From assembly GCA_027532775.1 (NCBI GenBank), contig JAPZTO010000002.1:62001-126000 (forward strand): DNA of 64,000 nucleotides, read 5' to 3'. The notes under the pieces were generated by a model that worked only from the letters and a program-made list of their open reading frames with translations, ran no database searches and was not told the DNA's origin. Positions 45,025 to 53,858 of the stretch are shown here, in pieces. Both the position numbers and the translations under genes were made by a program. Every line of letters starts with the position of its first letter. The first letter of the stretch is position 1. The DNA is from Beijerinckiaceae bacterium. GTDB lineage: Bacteria; Pseudomonadota; Alphaproteobacteria; Rhizobiales; Beijerinckiaceae.

Positions 45025-45110
45025 CGTCATGGTAGGGCTTGGCCCGGCCATCCATGACTTTCGTCTTTCATTTTCACGTCGTCGATGCCCGGGCAGAGTC
45101 CGGCATGACG
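45025..45110. repeat. palindromic repeat element between secreted gene and sufC
   Basis: An 86-base element bounded by CGTCATG (45025-45031) and its inverse CATGACG (45104-45110), with internal GGCCC/GGGCC-type complementary segments (TTGGCCCGGCCATCCATGAC and GATGCCCGGGC). The wording is close to dispersed palindromic repeats I recall from Hyphomicrobiales genomes. It sits upstream of sufC, directly after the atypical secreted gene. Confidence 0.6.
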
Positions 45111-45131
45111 ATGCAAAACCGGAACCGATCC

Positions 45132-45878
45132 ATGCTTGAAATCAAGAACCTCCACGTCGAAATCGACGACAAGAAGATCCTCAACGGCCTGACGCTGACC
45201 ATCCATCCCGGCGAAGTCGCGGCGATCATGGGGCCGAACGGCTCGGGCAAGTCCACCTTGTCCTATGTGATCGCGGGCAAGGAGGATTACACGGTCACCG
45301 AGGGCGATATCCTGCTCAACGGTGAGTCGATCCTCGAGATGGAAGCCCATGAGCGCGCGGCGGCGGGCCTGTTCCTGGCCTTCCAGTATCCGCTAGAAAT
45401 CCCGGGCGTGGCGACGATGACCTTCCTCAAGGCCGCCATGAATGCGCAGGCCAAGGCGCGCGGCGAGGCCGAACTTTCGCCGGGCGATTTCATGCGCAAG
45501 GTGCGCGGGGCGGCGGAAAAGCTCGGCATCAACCCGGACATGCTGAAGCGGCCGCTCAATGTCGGCTTCTCGGGCGGCGAGAAGAAGCGCATGGAAATCC
45601 TGCAGATGACCCTGCTCGACCCGGCCTATTGCATCCTCGACGAGACCGATTCCGGCCTCGATATCGATGCCCTGCGCATCGTGGCCGAGGGCGTCAATGC
45701 CCTGCGCGGCGCGGGCCGCGGCATGCTCGTCATTACCCATTACCAGCGCCTGCTCGACCATATCGTGCCGGACAAGGTGCATGTCATGGCCAAGGGCCGG
45801 ATCGTCAAATCGGGCGGGCCGGAACTGGCGCATGAGCTCGAAAAGGATGGCTACGCGAACTACACCGAGGCCGCGTGA
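45132..45878 (+). CDS. sufC: Fe-S assembly ATPase SufC
   Basis: A 248-residue ABC-type ATPase of the SufBC2D complex. Walker A is GPNGSGKST, the signature is [15 protein letters not shown] and Walker B is [16 protein letters not shown]. The H-loop lies in [15 protein letters not shown]. The start [12 protein letters not shown] at 45132 follows the repeat. The stop overlaps the sufD start (TGATG). Confidence 0.97.
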   Translation: MLEIKNLHVEIDDKKILNGLTLTIHPGEVAAIMGPNGSGKSTLSYVIAGKEDYTVTEGDILLNGESILEMEAHERAAAGLFLAFQYPLEIPGVATMTFLKAAMNAQAKARGEAELSPGDFMRKVRGAAEKLGINPDMLKRPLNVGFSGGEKKRMEILQMTLLDPAYCILDETDSGLDIDALRIVAEGVNALRGAGRGMLVITHYQRLLDHIVPDKVHVMAKGRIVKSGGPELAHELEKDGYANYTEAA

Positions 45879-47164
45879 TGGCACCGAGCGTGGTTCAGAT
45901 GCGGACAGCGGCCGAAACGGCCCTGATCGAGTGGTTCGAAGCGGAAGCGCCCGCTTTGGTGGGCGCGGCGGAAGAACGCGCAGCGGCGATGGAGCGCTTC
46001 AAGGCGCAGGGCCTGCCCGGCCGGCGCGTGGAGAGCTACCACTACACCGATCTGCGGAGCGTGATGCGCTCGCTCGCGCCATCGGCAACGTCGTCCGCGA
46101 CATCGGTTCCGGCGGCCTTGTTCGAGGGCCTTGGCGGCCACAGGCTGGTTTTCGTCGATGGCCGTTTCACGCAGGATGCCGAGACGCCGGCGGAATTGAC
46201 TATCCAGCCGCTTCAGGATGCGCTGAAGGTCGGGCTTACCCCGGGCCGGGCCATGGGCAAGGCCAGCGATGTGGTGGTCGATCTCAACACCGCCCTGATG
46301 CGCGACGGCGCCTATATCCGCGTTGCCGGAAATACCGCGCTGCCCGAGCCGCTGGTACTGGATTTCATCCAGACCGCGCATGAGGCCAACGCCATCCTGG
46401 CGCGGGTGATCATCGAGGTCGGCGCCGGGTCCACCTTGACCATCGTCGAGACGCATCGCGGCAAAGCCAGCCTGGCGTACCAGTCGAACACCATGGTCGA
46501 GCTGGTGCTGGGCGAGGGCGCCCGCGTCGAGCATATCCGCGTCAACGAGGCCGGCGACAGGGCGCTGGTCCTGTCGACGCTGGCAGCCCGGCTTGAAGGG
46601 GGCTCGGCGCTTTCGTCGCTGTCATTCTCCTCCGGTGGCGAAACGGTGCGGCAGCAGAGCTTCATCACCTATGCCGGCGAAAACGCGTCGCTGGACCTTC
46701 GCGGCGCGACCATGATCCGCGGGCGCCAGCATTGTGACAACACGCTGGTGGTCGATCATGCGGTTCCGAATGGCATCAGCCGCGAGCTATTCCGCACTGT
46801 GGCCGATGATGAGGCGCACGGGGTGTTCCAGGGCAAGATCATCGTGCGGCCCCATGCCCAGAAAACCGATGGGCAGATGGCCTCGAATGCGCTGCTCCTC
46901 GGCGACGAGGCGGCGATGTCGAACAAGCCGGAGCTGGAAATCTTTGCCGATGACGTGGTTTGCGCCCACGGCGCCACCTGCGGCTCGCTCGAGGAAAGCC
47001 AGCTCTTCTACCTGATGGCGCGCGGCCTTCCGCGCCCTCAGGCGGAAGCGCTGCTGGTCGAGGCATTCCTCGGCGAGGTACTCGAGGCGGTGAGCGGCGA
47101 GGCTTTGCGGGACTCGCTGTCTGCGCGTATCAGCGAATGGCTGGCGGCAAGGCAGGCAGCGTGA
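45878..47164 (+). CDS. sufD: Fe-S cluster assembly protein SufD
   Basis: A 428-residue SufD that pairs with SufB on the SufC dimer. Key regions are RVESYHYTDLRSVMRSL, GRQHCDNTLVVDHAVPNG, GVFQGKIIVRPHAQKTDGQM and FADDVVCAHGATCGSLEESQ (conserved His and Cys). The start overlaps the sufC stop by one base; a GTG three bases upstream is possible. The stop overlaps the GTG of the next gene. Confidence 0.96.
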   Translation: MAPSVVQMRTAAETALIEWFEAEAPALVGAAEERAAAMERFKAQGLPGRRVESYHYTDLRSVMRSLAPSATSSATSVPAALFEGLGGHRLVFVDGRFTQDAETPAELTIQPLQDALKVGLTPGRAMGKASDVVVDLNTALMRDGAYIRVAGNTALPEPLVLDFIQTAHEANAILARVIIEVGAGSTLTIVETHRGKASLAYQSNTMVELVLGEGARVEHIRVNEAGDRALVLSTLAARLEGGSALSSLSFSSGGETVRQQSFITYAGENASLDLRGATMIRGRQHCDNTLVVDHAVPNGISRELFRTVADDEAHGVFQGKIIVRPHAQKTDGQMASNALLLGDEAAMSNKPELEIFADDVVCAHGATCGSLEESQLFYLMARGLPRPQAEALLVEAFLGEVLEAVSGEALRDSLSARISEWLAARQAA

Positions 47165-47835
47165 GCAATCCGGGCTCCCCGGTCTGGGACGATGTCATGC
47201 GGGTCTGGACGGATCCGCGCGGCGTTGTCGAGGCCGGGCAGCGGGAGGGGCGCAGCCGGTCCGATGGCTGGCGGGCGATCCTGCTCTACGCGCTTGGTAT
47301 CGCCTTCAGCCTCGTGCTGAACCGCCGGCTCGGTGCGGATGCGCTGCTGGATTCCTTCTTCGGGGCGGATGACCAGACGACCATCCATCCGGCTTTGGTG
47401 CCGACGGTCTGGGCGGCGGTGATCGGCGGGCTGGCCACCCTGCTGCTGGTGCAATGGCTGGTCCTGCCCACGGTTTCGCGCCTGTTCGGCGGTTCGCCCG
47501 CCCGGCGCGATGCCAATCTTGCGGTGTATTTCCTGTTCTGCGTCGGGTTTCTGGCGGGCTTTGCCGGCGTCCTGTCCGATCTCACGGGCGTGATCGTCCA
47601 CCGGTTCTGGCCATCAACCGGCGCCTATCTGGTTCTGGCGGGCTCGCTGGCGGTGATCGCGCTGGCGATCCATCAATCGGCCCGCCTCGCAACGGATGCG
47701 CTGGCGCTTGCCAGTTATCCGCGCGGGCTGGCGGTGCTGATGCTCTCGCTTGTGGCCGGGCTCGTGGCCGCGGCCCTGTTCTTCTCGGGCGTGCTGATCG
47801 GCACCCTGACCCTGTTTCCTGAATTGGTGGATTGA
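47161..47835 (+). CDS. Yip1-like membrane protein within suf operon
   Basis: A 224-residue protein with a soluble N-terminus and about five hydrophobic segments (AILLYALGIAFSLVLN, TVWAAVIGGLATLLLVQWLVL, AVYFLFCVGFLAGFAGVL, YLVLAGSLAVIALAIH, LMLSLVAGLVAAALFFSGVLIG). Topology and the N-terminal WTDPRGVVEAGQREGRSRS-type region suggest a Yip1-type membrane domain. The start is a GTG overlapping the sufD stop by 4 bases, and the stop lies 5 bases before sufS. It is therefore tightly embedded in the operon. The function is unknown. Confidence 0.75.
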   Translation: MSNPGSPVWDDVMRVWTDPRGVVEAGQREGRSRSDGWRAILLYALGIAFSLVLNRRLGADALLDSFFGADDQTTIHPALVPTVWAAVIGGLATLLLVQWLVLPTVSRLFGGSPARRDANLAVYFLFCVGFLAGFAGVLSDLTGVIVHRFWPSTGAYLVLAGSLAVIALAIHQSARLATDALALASYPRGLAVLMLSLVAGLVAAALFFSGVLIGTLTLFPELVD

Positions 47836-47840
47836 CGAAG

Positions 47841-49064
47841 ATGAGCCTCGACCTCGACCGGATCCGTGCCGATTTTCCCGCCCTCGCGCTGGAGCCTTAC
47901 GGCAAGCCGCTGACCTATCTCGACAATGCCGCCTCGGCGCAGAAGCCCAGCCAGGTGCTGGATCGTATGCGCCTTGCCTACGAGACCGAATATGCCAATG
48001 TCCACAGGGGCCTGCATTATCTCGCCAATGCCGCGACGGAGGCCTATGAGGGCGCGCGCGAGCGGGTAAGGGGCTTCCTCAACGCGGCCTCGGTGGAGGA
48101 AATCATCTTCACCAAGAACGCGACCGAGAGCCTCAACCTCGTCGCCTCGGCGCTGGGCCGCCATGTCCGGCTGGGTGAGGGCGACGAGATCGTTCTCACC
48201 ATCATGGAGCATCATTCCAACATCGTGCCGTGGCATTTCTGGCGCGAGCGCCATGGCGCCGTGATCAAATGGGCGCCGGTGGACGAGGATGGCAATTTCC
48301 TGCTGGAGGCGTTCGAGGCGCTGCTGACCGAGCGGACCAAGGTCGTGGCCATCACGCAGATGTCGAATGCGCTCGGCACCATCGTGCCGGTGAAAGAGGT
48401 GATCCGCATCGCCCATGCGCGCGGCATTCCGGTTGTCGTGGATGGCAGCCAGGCGGCGGTCCATCTCGATGTCGACGTGCAGGATCTCGATGCCGATTTC
48501 TACGTCTTCACCGGCCACAAGCTCTATGGGCCGTCGGGCATCGGCGTGCTCTACGGCAAGAAGGCGCTGCTCGAGCAGCTTCCGCCCTTCCTTGGTGGCG
48601 GCGAGATGATCCGCGAGGTCTCCGAGGAGGGCGTGACCTATGGCGGGCCGCCGCACCGCTTCGAGGCCGGCACGCCGCCGCTCGTGCAGGCGATCGGACT
48701 CGGCGCCGCGATCGACTATGTCAATGCGCTCGGCAAGGAGGCGATCCGCGCCCATGAGGATGCGCTGGTCGCCTACGCGCATGAGCGGCTGGGCGAGATC
48801 AACTCCATCTCCATCCTCGGGAAAGCGCGGCACAAGGGCGCGATCGTGTCGTTCAGCCATGCTCATGCCCATGCGCATGACATTGCCACGGTCATCGACC
48901 GTCAGGGCGTTGCCGTCCGGGCCGGAACGCATTGCACGATGCCGCTGCTGAAGCGCTTCGGCAAAACGGCTACCTGTCGCGCGAGCTTTGCCCTATATAA
49001 CACCCGGGAAGAGGTCGACCGGCTGGCGGAAGCGCTGGTGCGGGCTGACCGACTGTTCGGTTGA
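47841..49064 (+). CDS. sufS: cysteine desulfurase SufS
   Basis: A 407-residue class II (SufS/CsdA-like) cysteine desulfurase. It shows TYLDNAASAQKPSQVLDR, HHSNIVPWHFW, DGSQAAVHLDVDVQDLD, the PLP Lys in FTGHKLYGPSGIGVLYG, and the active Cys in VRAGTHCTMPLLKRFG. It normally passes persulfide to SufE or SufU; neither gene is in this window. The ATG at 47841 was preferred to a TTG at 47832. Confidence 0.96.
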   Translation: MSLDLDRIRADFPALALEPYGKPLTYLDNAASAQKPSQVLDRMRLAYETEYANVHRGLHYLANAATEAYEGARERVRGFLNAASVEEIIFTKNATESLNLVASALGRHVRLGEGDEIVLTIMEHHSNIVPWHFWRERHGAVIKWAPVDEDGNFLLEAFEALLTERTKVVAITQMSNALGTIVPVKEVIRIAHARGIPVVVDGSQAAVHLDVDVQDLDADFYVFTGHKLYGPSGIGVLYGKKALLEQLPPFLGGGEMIREVSEEGVTYGGPPHRFEAGTPPLVQAIGLGAAIDYVNALGKEAIRAHEDALVAYAHERLGEINSISILGKARHKGAIVSFSHAHAHAHDIATVIDRQGVAVRAGTHCTMPLLKRFGKTATCRASFALYNTREEVDRLAEALVRADRLFG

Positions 49065-49076
49065 GGATTGCAGCGC

Positions 49077-49478
49077 ATGACCGATGACGCGACCCGGATC
49101 GATCCGATCCCGGAAGACGAGACAAGCGCAGCCGCTCCGGCGGCCCCTGTCGGCACGATCGCGCCGGAAGAACTCGATCGCCTGACCGACGATATCATCG
49201 CCGCGCTGAAGACCGTGTATGATCCGGAAATCCCGGCCGATATTTATGAGCTGGGGCTCATCTATCGGATTGATATCTCGGATGATCGCTTCATCACGAT
49301 CGACATGACACTCACCGCACCGGGCTGCCCGGTGGCCGGCGAGATGCCGGGCTGGGTGGAGACAGCGGTGCTCAATGTGCCGGGTATCTCCGGGTGCAAG
49401 GTCAAGATGACCTTCGATCCGCCCTGGGACCAGAGCCGGATGTCAGACGAGGCGCGCGTCGCTCTCGACATGTGGTGA
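49077..49478 (+). CDS. sufT: SUF system Fe-S assembly protein SufT (DUF59)
   Basis: A 133-residue MIP18/DUF59 protein. After an acidic, Ala-rich N-terminus come DIIAALKTVYDPEIPADIYELG, TLTAPGCPVAGEMPGWVE (conserved Cys) and FDPPWDQSRMSDEARVAL. SufT aids Fe-S maturation. It is 12 bases after sufS. Confidence 0.94.
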   Translation: MTDDATRIDPIPEDETSAAAPAAPVGTIAPEELDRLTDDIIAALKTVYDPEIPADIYELGLIYRIDISDDRFITIDMTLTAPGCPVAGEMPGWVETAVLNVPGISGCKVKMTFDPPWDQSRMSDEARVALDMW

Positions 49479-49499
49479 GCGGAAGAGCAGGCTGGAGCC

Positions 49500-50252
49500 A
49501 TGAACCGCCCCGGCCTGATTCCCGTCATCCTCCTGCTGCTCGCGCCGCTGGCGCTTCCGGCTGCCGCCCAGACCCTGTTCGAACGCGGTTATTGCCAGGG
49601 CCCGCCGGAAGTGGGCGTGGAACCGACCATCGTTCTGATGAAGGTGGCAGGTGCGGGCCCGCGCGTGAATTTCATCGCCGACCGCGACAAGGACAAGCCG
49701 AAATGCCCTGATCTTTCCGAGGCCTGCAAGCGCCGGGGCTTCCTCGTTCCCGGTGACGAGGTGCTGGTGGCGGAAACCCGGAACGGCATTGCCTGCGCAA
49801 CCTATATCGCGCCGAATGTCCGCAAGGTGAAGGACCAGTTCACCGAAACCAGCGGGTTTCTCCCGGCGACAGCGCTTGTTGCCGTGCCCACCGCCGCTCC
49901 TCGCCCCGAAGACTGGCTCGGTACGTGGAGCCGCAATGCCGAAGCGGAGATCGAGATCAAGAAGGGCGAAGGTGGCAGGCTGGTCATCACGGGGAACGCG
50001 ACCTATGGCGGACATGACCCCGGCCGCGTGGCGCGGGGCGCAATCAATGTCGGCGAGCTGGAAGGCGAGGCCGTGCCGAAGGGCAACCGGGTGTTTTTCG
50101 GCGATGGCTATACGGGCGAAAAATCACCGCATGATTTCGCCGAATGCCAGGCACGCCTTCAGCTTTTCGGCCGCTATCTCGTGGTTGAGGATAGCGGCGG
50201 CTGCGGAGGCGTGAATGTGCGGTTCAACGGCGTCTATGTCCGGCTGAAATGA
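49500..50252 (+). CDS. hypothetical secreted protein near suf genes
   Basis: A 250-residue exported protein (signal LIPVILLLLAPLALPAAAQ). The mature part has about seven Cys and two regions: an N-terminal SH3-like stretch (GDEVLVAETRNGIACATYI) and a C-terminal beta-rich domain (WLGTWSRNAEAEIEIKKGEG through GGCGGVNVRFNGVYVRLK). It resembles other uncharacterised periplasmic proteins of alphaproteobacteria. It follows sufT by 21 bases, so it is probably co-transcribed. The function is unknown. Confidence 0.75.
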   Translation: MNRPGLIPVILLLLAPLALPAAAQTLFERGYCQGPPEVGVEPTIVLMKVAGAGPRVNFIADRDKDKPKCPDLSEACKRRGFLVPGDEVLVAETRNGIACATYIAPNVRKVKDQFTETSGFLPATALVAVPTAAPRPEDWLGTWSRNAEAEIEIKKGEGGRLVITGNATYGGHDPGRVARGAINVGELEGEAVPKGNRVFFGDGYTGEKSPHDFAECQARLQLFGRYLVVEDSGGCGGVNVRFNGVYVRLK

Positions 50253-50852
50253 TCACGAGCGCAAGGCCGGTGCCGGGATGGCCGGGCCCTTGGGTTCGGC
50301 GCGCAGGGCGTCGAAATCACGCTTGAGCAGCCCGACAATGACATCGTCGTGCCAGATGCCGCCGATCAGCGCCGATTCCCGCTCCAGCCCCTCGCGGATG
50401 AAGCCGACGCGCTCATAGGCGCGCAGGGCGCGGGTGTTGAAGCCGAGCACGCGCATCGAGAGCTTGTGCAGCGCGAGCGTATCGAAGGCGAATTCCGCGA
50501 CCGCGCGGATCGCCTCGGTGCCGAGGCCCTTGCCGAGCGCCTGCGGATCGAGAACCCCCACGATGAGCCCGGCCCGGCGATCTGCCTCGACGAAATTGTC
50601 GAGCAGGATCTCGCCGATGGCCCGGCCCTGAAACTCGATGACCCAGGCGGCGGGATGCGCGACGATGCTTTCCACCCAGGCCCGGGCCTGATCCTCGGTC
50701 AACGGGCTGAGGCCCCGGATATCAGCCCCCAGCATCCGGTAGATTTCCGGATCGCGGCCGATGGCGTGACGATCCGTGATGTCGGTGGCGATCGGCCGCC
50801 GGAGGATCAGCCGTTCGGTGCGCAGGACGGGCAGGGGTGATGGGAGAATCAT
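50253..50852 (-). CDS. GNAT family N-acetyltransferase (RimJ/RimL-like)
   Basis: A 199-residue acetyltransferase. It begins LRTERLILRRPIATDITDRH and has the acetyl-CoA loop region LDPQALGKGLGTEAIRAVAEFAF, followed by NTRALRAYERVGFIREG. This is the ribosomal-protein-alanine acetyltransferase subgroup in style; the substrate is unknown. It lies on the opposite strand between sufT and sufA, abutting the previous gene's stop with no gap. Confidence 0.9.
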   Translation of the reverse strand: MILPSPLPVLRTERLILRRPIATDITDRHAIGRDPEIYRMLGADIRGLSPLTEDQARAWVESIVAHPAAWVIEFQGRAIGEILLDNFVEADRRAGLIVGVLDPQALGKGLGTEAIRAVAEFAFDTLALHKLSMRVLGFNTRALRAYERVGFIREGLERESALIGGIWHDDVIVGLLKRDFDALRAEPKGPAIPAPALRS

Positions 50853-50897
50853 GGCTCTCTCGGGTTCGTGACCGGCGCAGTGTCGCCGGCCTATCGA

Positions 50898-50926
50898 CCT
50901 TTACGCAAGAATTGTTAGGGTATACT
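50898..50926 (+). promoter_or_regulatory. putative sufA promoter
   Basis: A good -10 (TATACT, 50921-50926) lies in an AT-rich patch 52 bases before the sufA GTG. The -35 (around CTTTAC, 50899-50904) is weak. Because the GNAT gene is on the other strand, sufA needs its own promoter. Confidence 0.4.
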
Positions 50927-50977
50927 CACATTATCGTATCTGCTCCGGACCTTGAATCCGGCTGACAGGAGGATGAC

Positions 50978-51373
50978 GTGAATACCATCTCCAATCCGGC
51001 CCCGCGCCGGAAATTTCAGGTCATGTCGCTTAGCGAGGCCGCTGCTGCCCGCGTCCGCGAGGCTATTTCTGCCGCCGAAAGGCCGATTGTCGGCCTCCGC
51101 GTCGGCGTGAAGAACGGCGGCTGTGCCGGCATGTCCTACACGATGGAATATGCCGAAGCGAAAAATCCGCATGACGAGGTGATCGAGGACAAGGGCGTGA
51201 CGCTGCTGGTCGATCCCAAGGCCGTGCTGTTTCTTCTGGGCACGGAAATGGACGTCAAGACCGACAAGTTCGCCTCGACTTTCGTGTTCCGCAATCCCAA
51301 CGAGACCTCCGCCTGCGGTTGCGGCGAAAGCGTCGCGATCACGCCGGCCCTGCCGGACGCGCTGCCCGGCTGA
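50978..51373 (+). CDS. sufA: A-type Fe-S carrier SufA/IscA
   Basis: A 131-residue HesB/IscA family carrier. The three cluster-ligand Cys occur in NGGCAGMSYTMEY and NETSACGCGESVAI. It begins with GTG behind AGGAGGATGAC. The N-terminal extension of about 20 residues and the C-terminal PALPDALPG tail are unremarkable. It receives clusters from SufBCD and hands them to apoproteins. Confidence 0.93.
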   Translation: MNTISNPAPRRKFQVMSLSEAAAARVREAISAAERPIVGLRVGVKNGGCAGMSYTMEYAEAKNPHDEVIEDKGVTLLVDPKAVLFLLGTEMDVKTDKFASTFVFRNPNETSACGCGESVAITPALPDALPG

Positions 51374-51375
51374 CA

Positions 51376-51756
51376 ATGCGGCAAGGGGCGTCGCGGCAAG
51401 AGGCGCCGAGGGCGGGGGAACTGGTTGAATTCTTTGCACCGGTTTTCGCCGTCAGGGTCCGCCCGATGTTCGGCGGCCATGGAATCTATGGGCCGGAAGG
51501 CATTTTCGCGATCGATATCGACGGCGCTCTCTTCCTGAAGGTCGATGCCGATACACGTCCGCTCTGGGAGCAGGCGGGTTCCCGGCCCTTCACCTATGAG
51601 AAGAAGGCGGGCCAGCAGGCGGTGATGTCCTATTTCGCGCTGCCGGATGAAGCCTATGACGATCCGGAAGCCCTGGGGCACTGGGTGGCGCTGGCACGCT
51701 CGGCAGCGGCCCGGGCTGCTGCCCGCGGCAAGGGCAAAGGGCCCTCCCGGCGGTGA
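51376..51756 (+). CDS. TfoX/Sxy N-terminal domain protein
   Basis: A 126-residue protein with the TfoX N-terminal fold (LVEFFAPVFAVRVRPMFGGHGIYG, FAIDIDGALFLKVDADT, FTYEKKAGQQAVMSYFALPDE). The C-terminal TfoX domain is missing and replaced by a basic tail. In Gammaproteobacteria full-length TfoX drives competence; single-domain versions have no fixed role. It begins three bases after the sufA stop. Confidence 0.88.
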   Translation: MRQGASRQEAPRAGELVEFFAPVFAVRVRPMFGGHGIYGPEGIFAIDIDGALFLKVDADTRPLWEQAGSRPFTYEKKAGQQAVMSYFALPDEAYDDPEALGHWVALARSAAARAAARGKGKGPSRR

Positions 51757-51788
51757 GCCTGTCCGGTCGAGGCCAGGCCTTTCCGAAT

Positions 51789-53414
51789 TCAGTCCTTTTT
51801 GGGCGCCGAGCCCTGCAGCAGGAACCCGGGCATGAAGTCCCCGAAGCCTTTCGGCGTCGGACCGTCATCGTCACGATTCCGGCGGCGGTCATCCCGACGC
51901 GGCGGCGCTTCGCGGCGCGGGGCAGGATCCGGCCGGGCAGCTCGTTCCGGACGGTCATTGCGTTCGGCGCGCGGTTCCCGCTCCGGACGGTCGCTGCGCT
52001 CGGCGCGCGGTGCCCGTTCCGGCCTTGGTGCACGTTCCGGCCTCGGGGCCCGTTCGGCCCGGGGCGTACGCTCGACCGGGGCCGTATCCCCCGCTTCCGT
52101 ATCCGGCGACGCGGCGGCGTCGATGAACTTCTGCTCGCGGGCGGTGCGGACATGCTCGCGGCCTTCGCCGCGGCCGCCACGCGGCTTCTCGCGCTTGCGG
52201 TCCCGCTCTCCGCCACGACCACGGCGCGGCGCTTCGTCACTCTCGCCGGGGGCGCGCTCGGGCAGCGACGACATGTCACCCGATTCCCATTCGATCGTCT
52301 TGGTGATCAGCTTCTCGATCGCCTGCAGGTATTTCTCGTCGCCGCGCGCCACCAGCGTGTAGGCGGTGCCGAGGCGTCCGGCGCGGCCCGTGCGGCCGAT
52401 GCGGTGGACGTAATCCTCGGCATGATGCGGGATGTCGTAGTTGAAGACATGGCTGACATCCGGGATGTCAAGCCCGCGCGCGGCCACATCGGAGGCCACG
52501 AGCAGCGTCAGTTCGTTCTTGCGGAACGCATCCAGCGCAGCCATGCGCGAACGCTGGTCCATATCGCCATGCAGCGCGCCGACCGAGAAACCATGCCGCT
52601 GGAGGCTGCGGAACAGGGTCGCGACCTCGGTCTTCCGGTTGCAGAAGATGATGCCGTTCTTGAGCGGGTTGCCGTCGGAATTCGATACGGCAGTCTCGAT
52701 CAGCTTGCGCAGCGTCTCGCGCTTTTCGTAATCCTTGCCATGCGTGGCCACCAGCTTCTGGGTGATGGTCGCGGCGGTCGAGGACGGGCGGGCAACCTCG
52801 ATCTTCACCGGGCTGGACAGGAACTGTTCGGTGACGCGCTGGATTTCCGGCGGCATCGTGGCCGTGAAGAACAAGGTCTGCCGGGTGAAGGGGCAGAGGC
52901 CGGCGATACGCTCGATATCAGGGATGAAACCCATATCCAGCATGCGGTCGGCTTCGTCGATGACGAGGATCTCGATGCCGGTCAGCAGCAGCTTGCCGCG
53001 CTCGAAATGATCCAGCAGGCGGCCGGGCGTCGCGATCAGCACATCGGCGCCGCGGGTGATCTTCGCATCCTGATCGGCGAAGGAGACGCCGCCGATCAGC
53101 AGCGCGACGTTGAGCTTGTGGTTCGGCGCGTATTTGATGAAGGCTTCCTCGACCTGCGCGGCGAGTTCGCGCGTCGGTTCGAGGATCAGCGTCCGTGGCA
53201 TCCGGGCCCGGGCGCGGCCCTGCTCGAGGATGGAGAGCATCGGCAGCGTGAAAGCGGCGGTCTTGCCCGTGCCGGTCTGGGCGATGCCCAGAACGTCCTT
53301 CCGGGCGAGCACATGGGGGATGGCCTGCTCCTGGATAGGTGTAGGCTGCGTGTAACCGGCGGCAGAGACCGCATCGACAACCTTCTGCGAAAGGCCAAGA
53401 TCAGAAAAAGACAT
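51789..53414 (-). CDS. DEAD-box RNA helicase, RhlE-type
   Basis: A 541-residue ATP-dependent RNA helicase. The Q motif is in GYTQPTPIQEQAIP, Walker A is AQTGTGKTAAF, then PTRELAAQ, TPGRLLDH, DEADRMLDMGF, TATMPPEI, and the C-domain VASDVAARGLDIP and HRIGRTGRAG. The last 150 residues are low-complexity, with a repeated RPERAPR-type seven-residue unit and alternating R/E. The basic tail suggests RNA binding and phase separation or degradosome contact. The start MSFSDLGLS at 53414 is the family start; a longer frame exists. Confidence 0.95.
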   Translation of the reverse strand: MSFSDLGLSQKVVDAVSAAGYTQPTPIQEQAIPHVLARKDVLGIAQTGTGKTAAFTLPMLSILEQGRARARMPRTLILEPTRELAAQVEEAFIKYAPNHKLNVALLIGGVSFADQDAKITRGADVLIATPGRLLDHFERGKLLLTGIEILVIDEADRMLDMGFIPDIERIAGLCPFTRQTLFFTATMPPEIQRVTEQFLSSPVKIEVARPSSTAATITQKLVATHGKDYEKRETLRKLIETAVSNSDGNPLKNGIIFCNRKTEVATLFRSLQRHGFSVGALHGDMDQRSRMAALDAFRKNELTLLVASDVAARGLDIPDVSHVFNYDIPHHAEDYVHRIGRTGRAGRLGTAYTLVARGDEKYLQAIEKLITKTIEWESGDMSSLPERAPGESDEAPRRGRGGERDRKREKPRGGRGEGREHVRTAREQKFIDAAASPDTEAGDTAPVERTPRAERAPRPERAPRPERAPRAERSDRPEREPRAERNDRPERAARPDPAPRREAPPRRDDRRRNRDDDGPTPKGFGDFMPGFLLQGSAPKKD

Positions 53415-53582
53415 GAGCACCTGTATCGCCGAACGACCGGCCCTGAAAATGGGCGGTTCCCGAGGCCCACCATGGGCCATGACGATCACGCGGTTAAGCG
53501 GGAAAAGGCGTGCAAATGCAAGTGCAAACTTCGGATTCGCGGTCAAACCCGCGTTATTTCCCGGCTTGGGAGGCAGCAGGCA

Positions 53583-53858
53583 TCAATTGCGGCAGGGATC
53601 GAGCTTCGCCTGGCCCGGCCGCGGGATCGAGCCGGTCGTCAACTGGTCGTCGAGCACCGACCGCGTGACGGTGTAGACGCGCGTCTGGCCCTGACCGGCA
53701 GCCGAGTAGCGCGGCATCGGCTCGGGCACGAGAACCGCCAGCAGCGCAACGACGCCCTGCGCCGCGGCAAAAGTGGCGCCGACCATCACCACCGAAAGGA
53801 GCAGATAGCGCCGCACCATAGCCCGGTCACCGGCCAGGAACTCGATGATATCCTTCAT
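53583..53858 (-). CDS. small hypothetical single-span membrane protein
   Basis: A 91-residue protein with one hydrophobic helix (YLLLSVVMVGATFAAAQGVVALLAVLV) and a short periplasmic-type tail (TVTRSVLDDQLTTGSIPRPG, one Cys near the end). The start MKDIIEFLAGD at 53858 is behind GGAGGCGTGC. No family is recognised. Divergent from the Spy-like gene. Confidence 0.6.
   Translation of the reverse strand: MKDIIEFLAGDRAMVRRYLLLSVVMVGATFAAAQGVVALLAVLVPEPMPRYSAAGQGQTRVYTVTRSVLDDQLTTGSIPRPGQAKLDPCRN

Noticed and set aside
45025-45110. Possible start of sufC at upstream in-frame codons within the repeat
   Set aside because: The SufC family begins [11 protein letters not shown] at 45132. The upstream codons translate the palindromic repeat, not SufC sequence.
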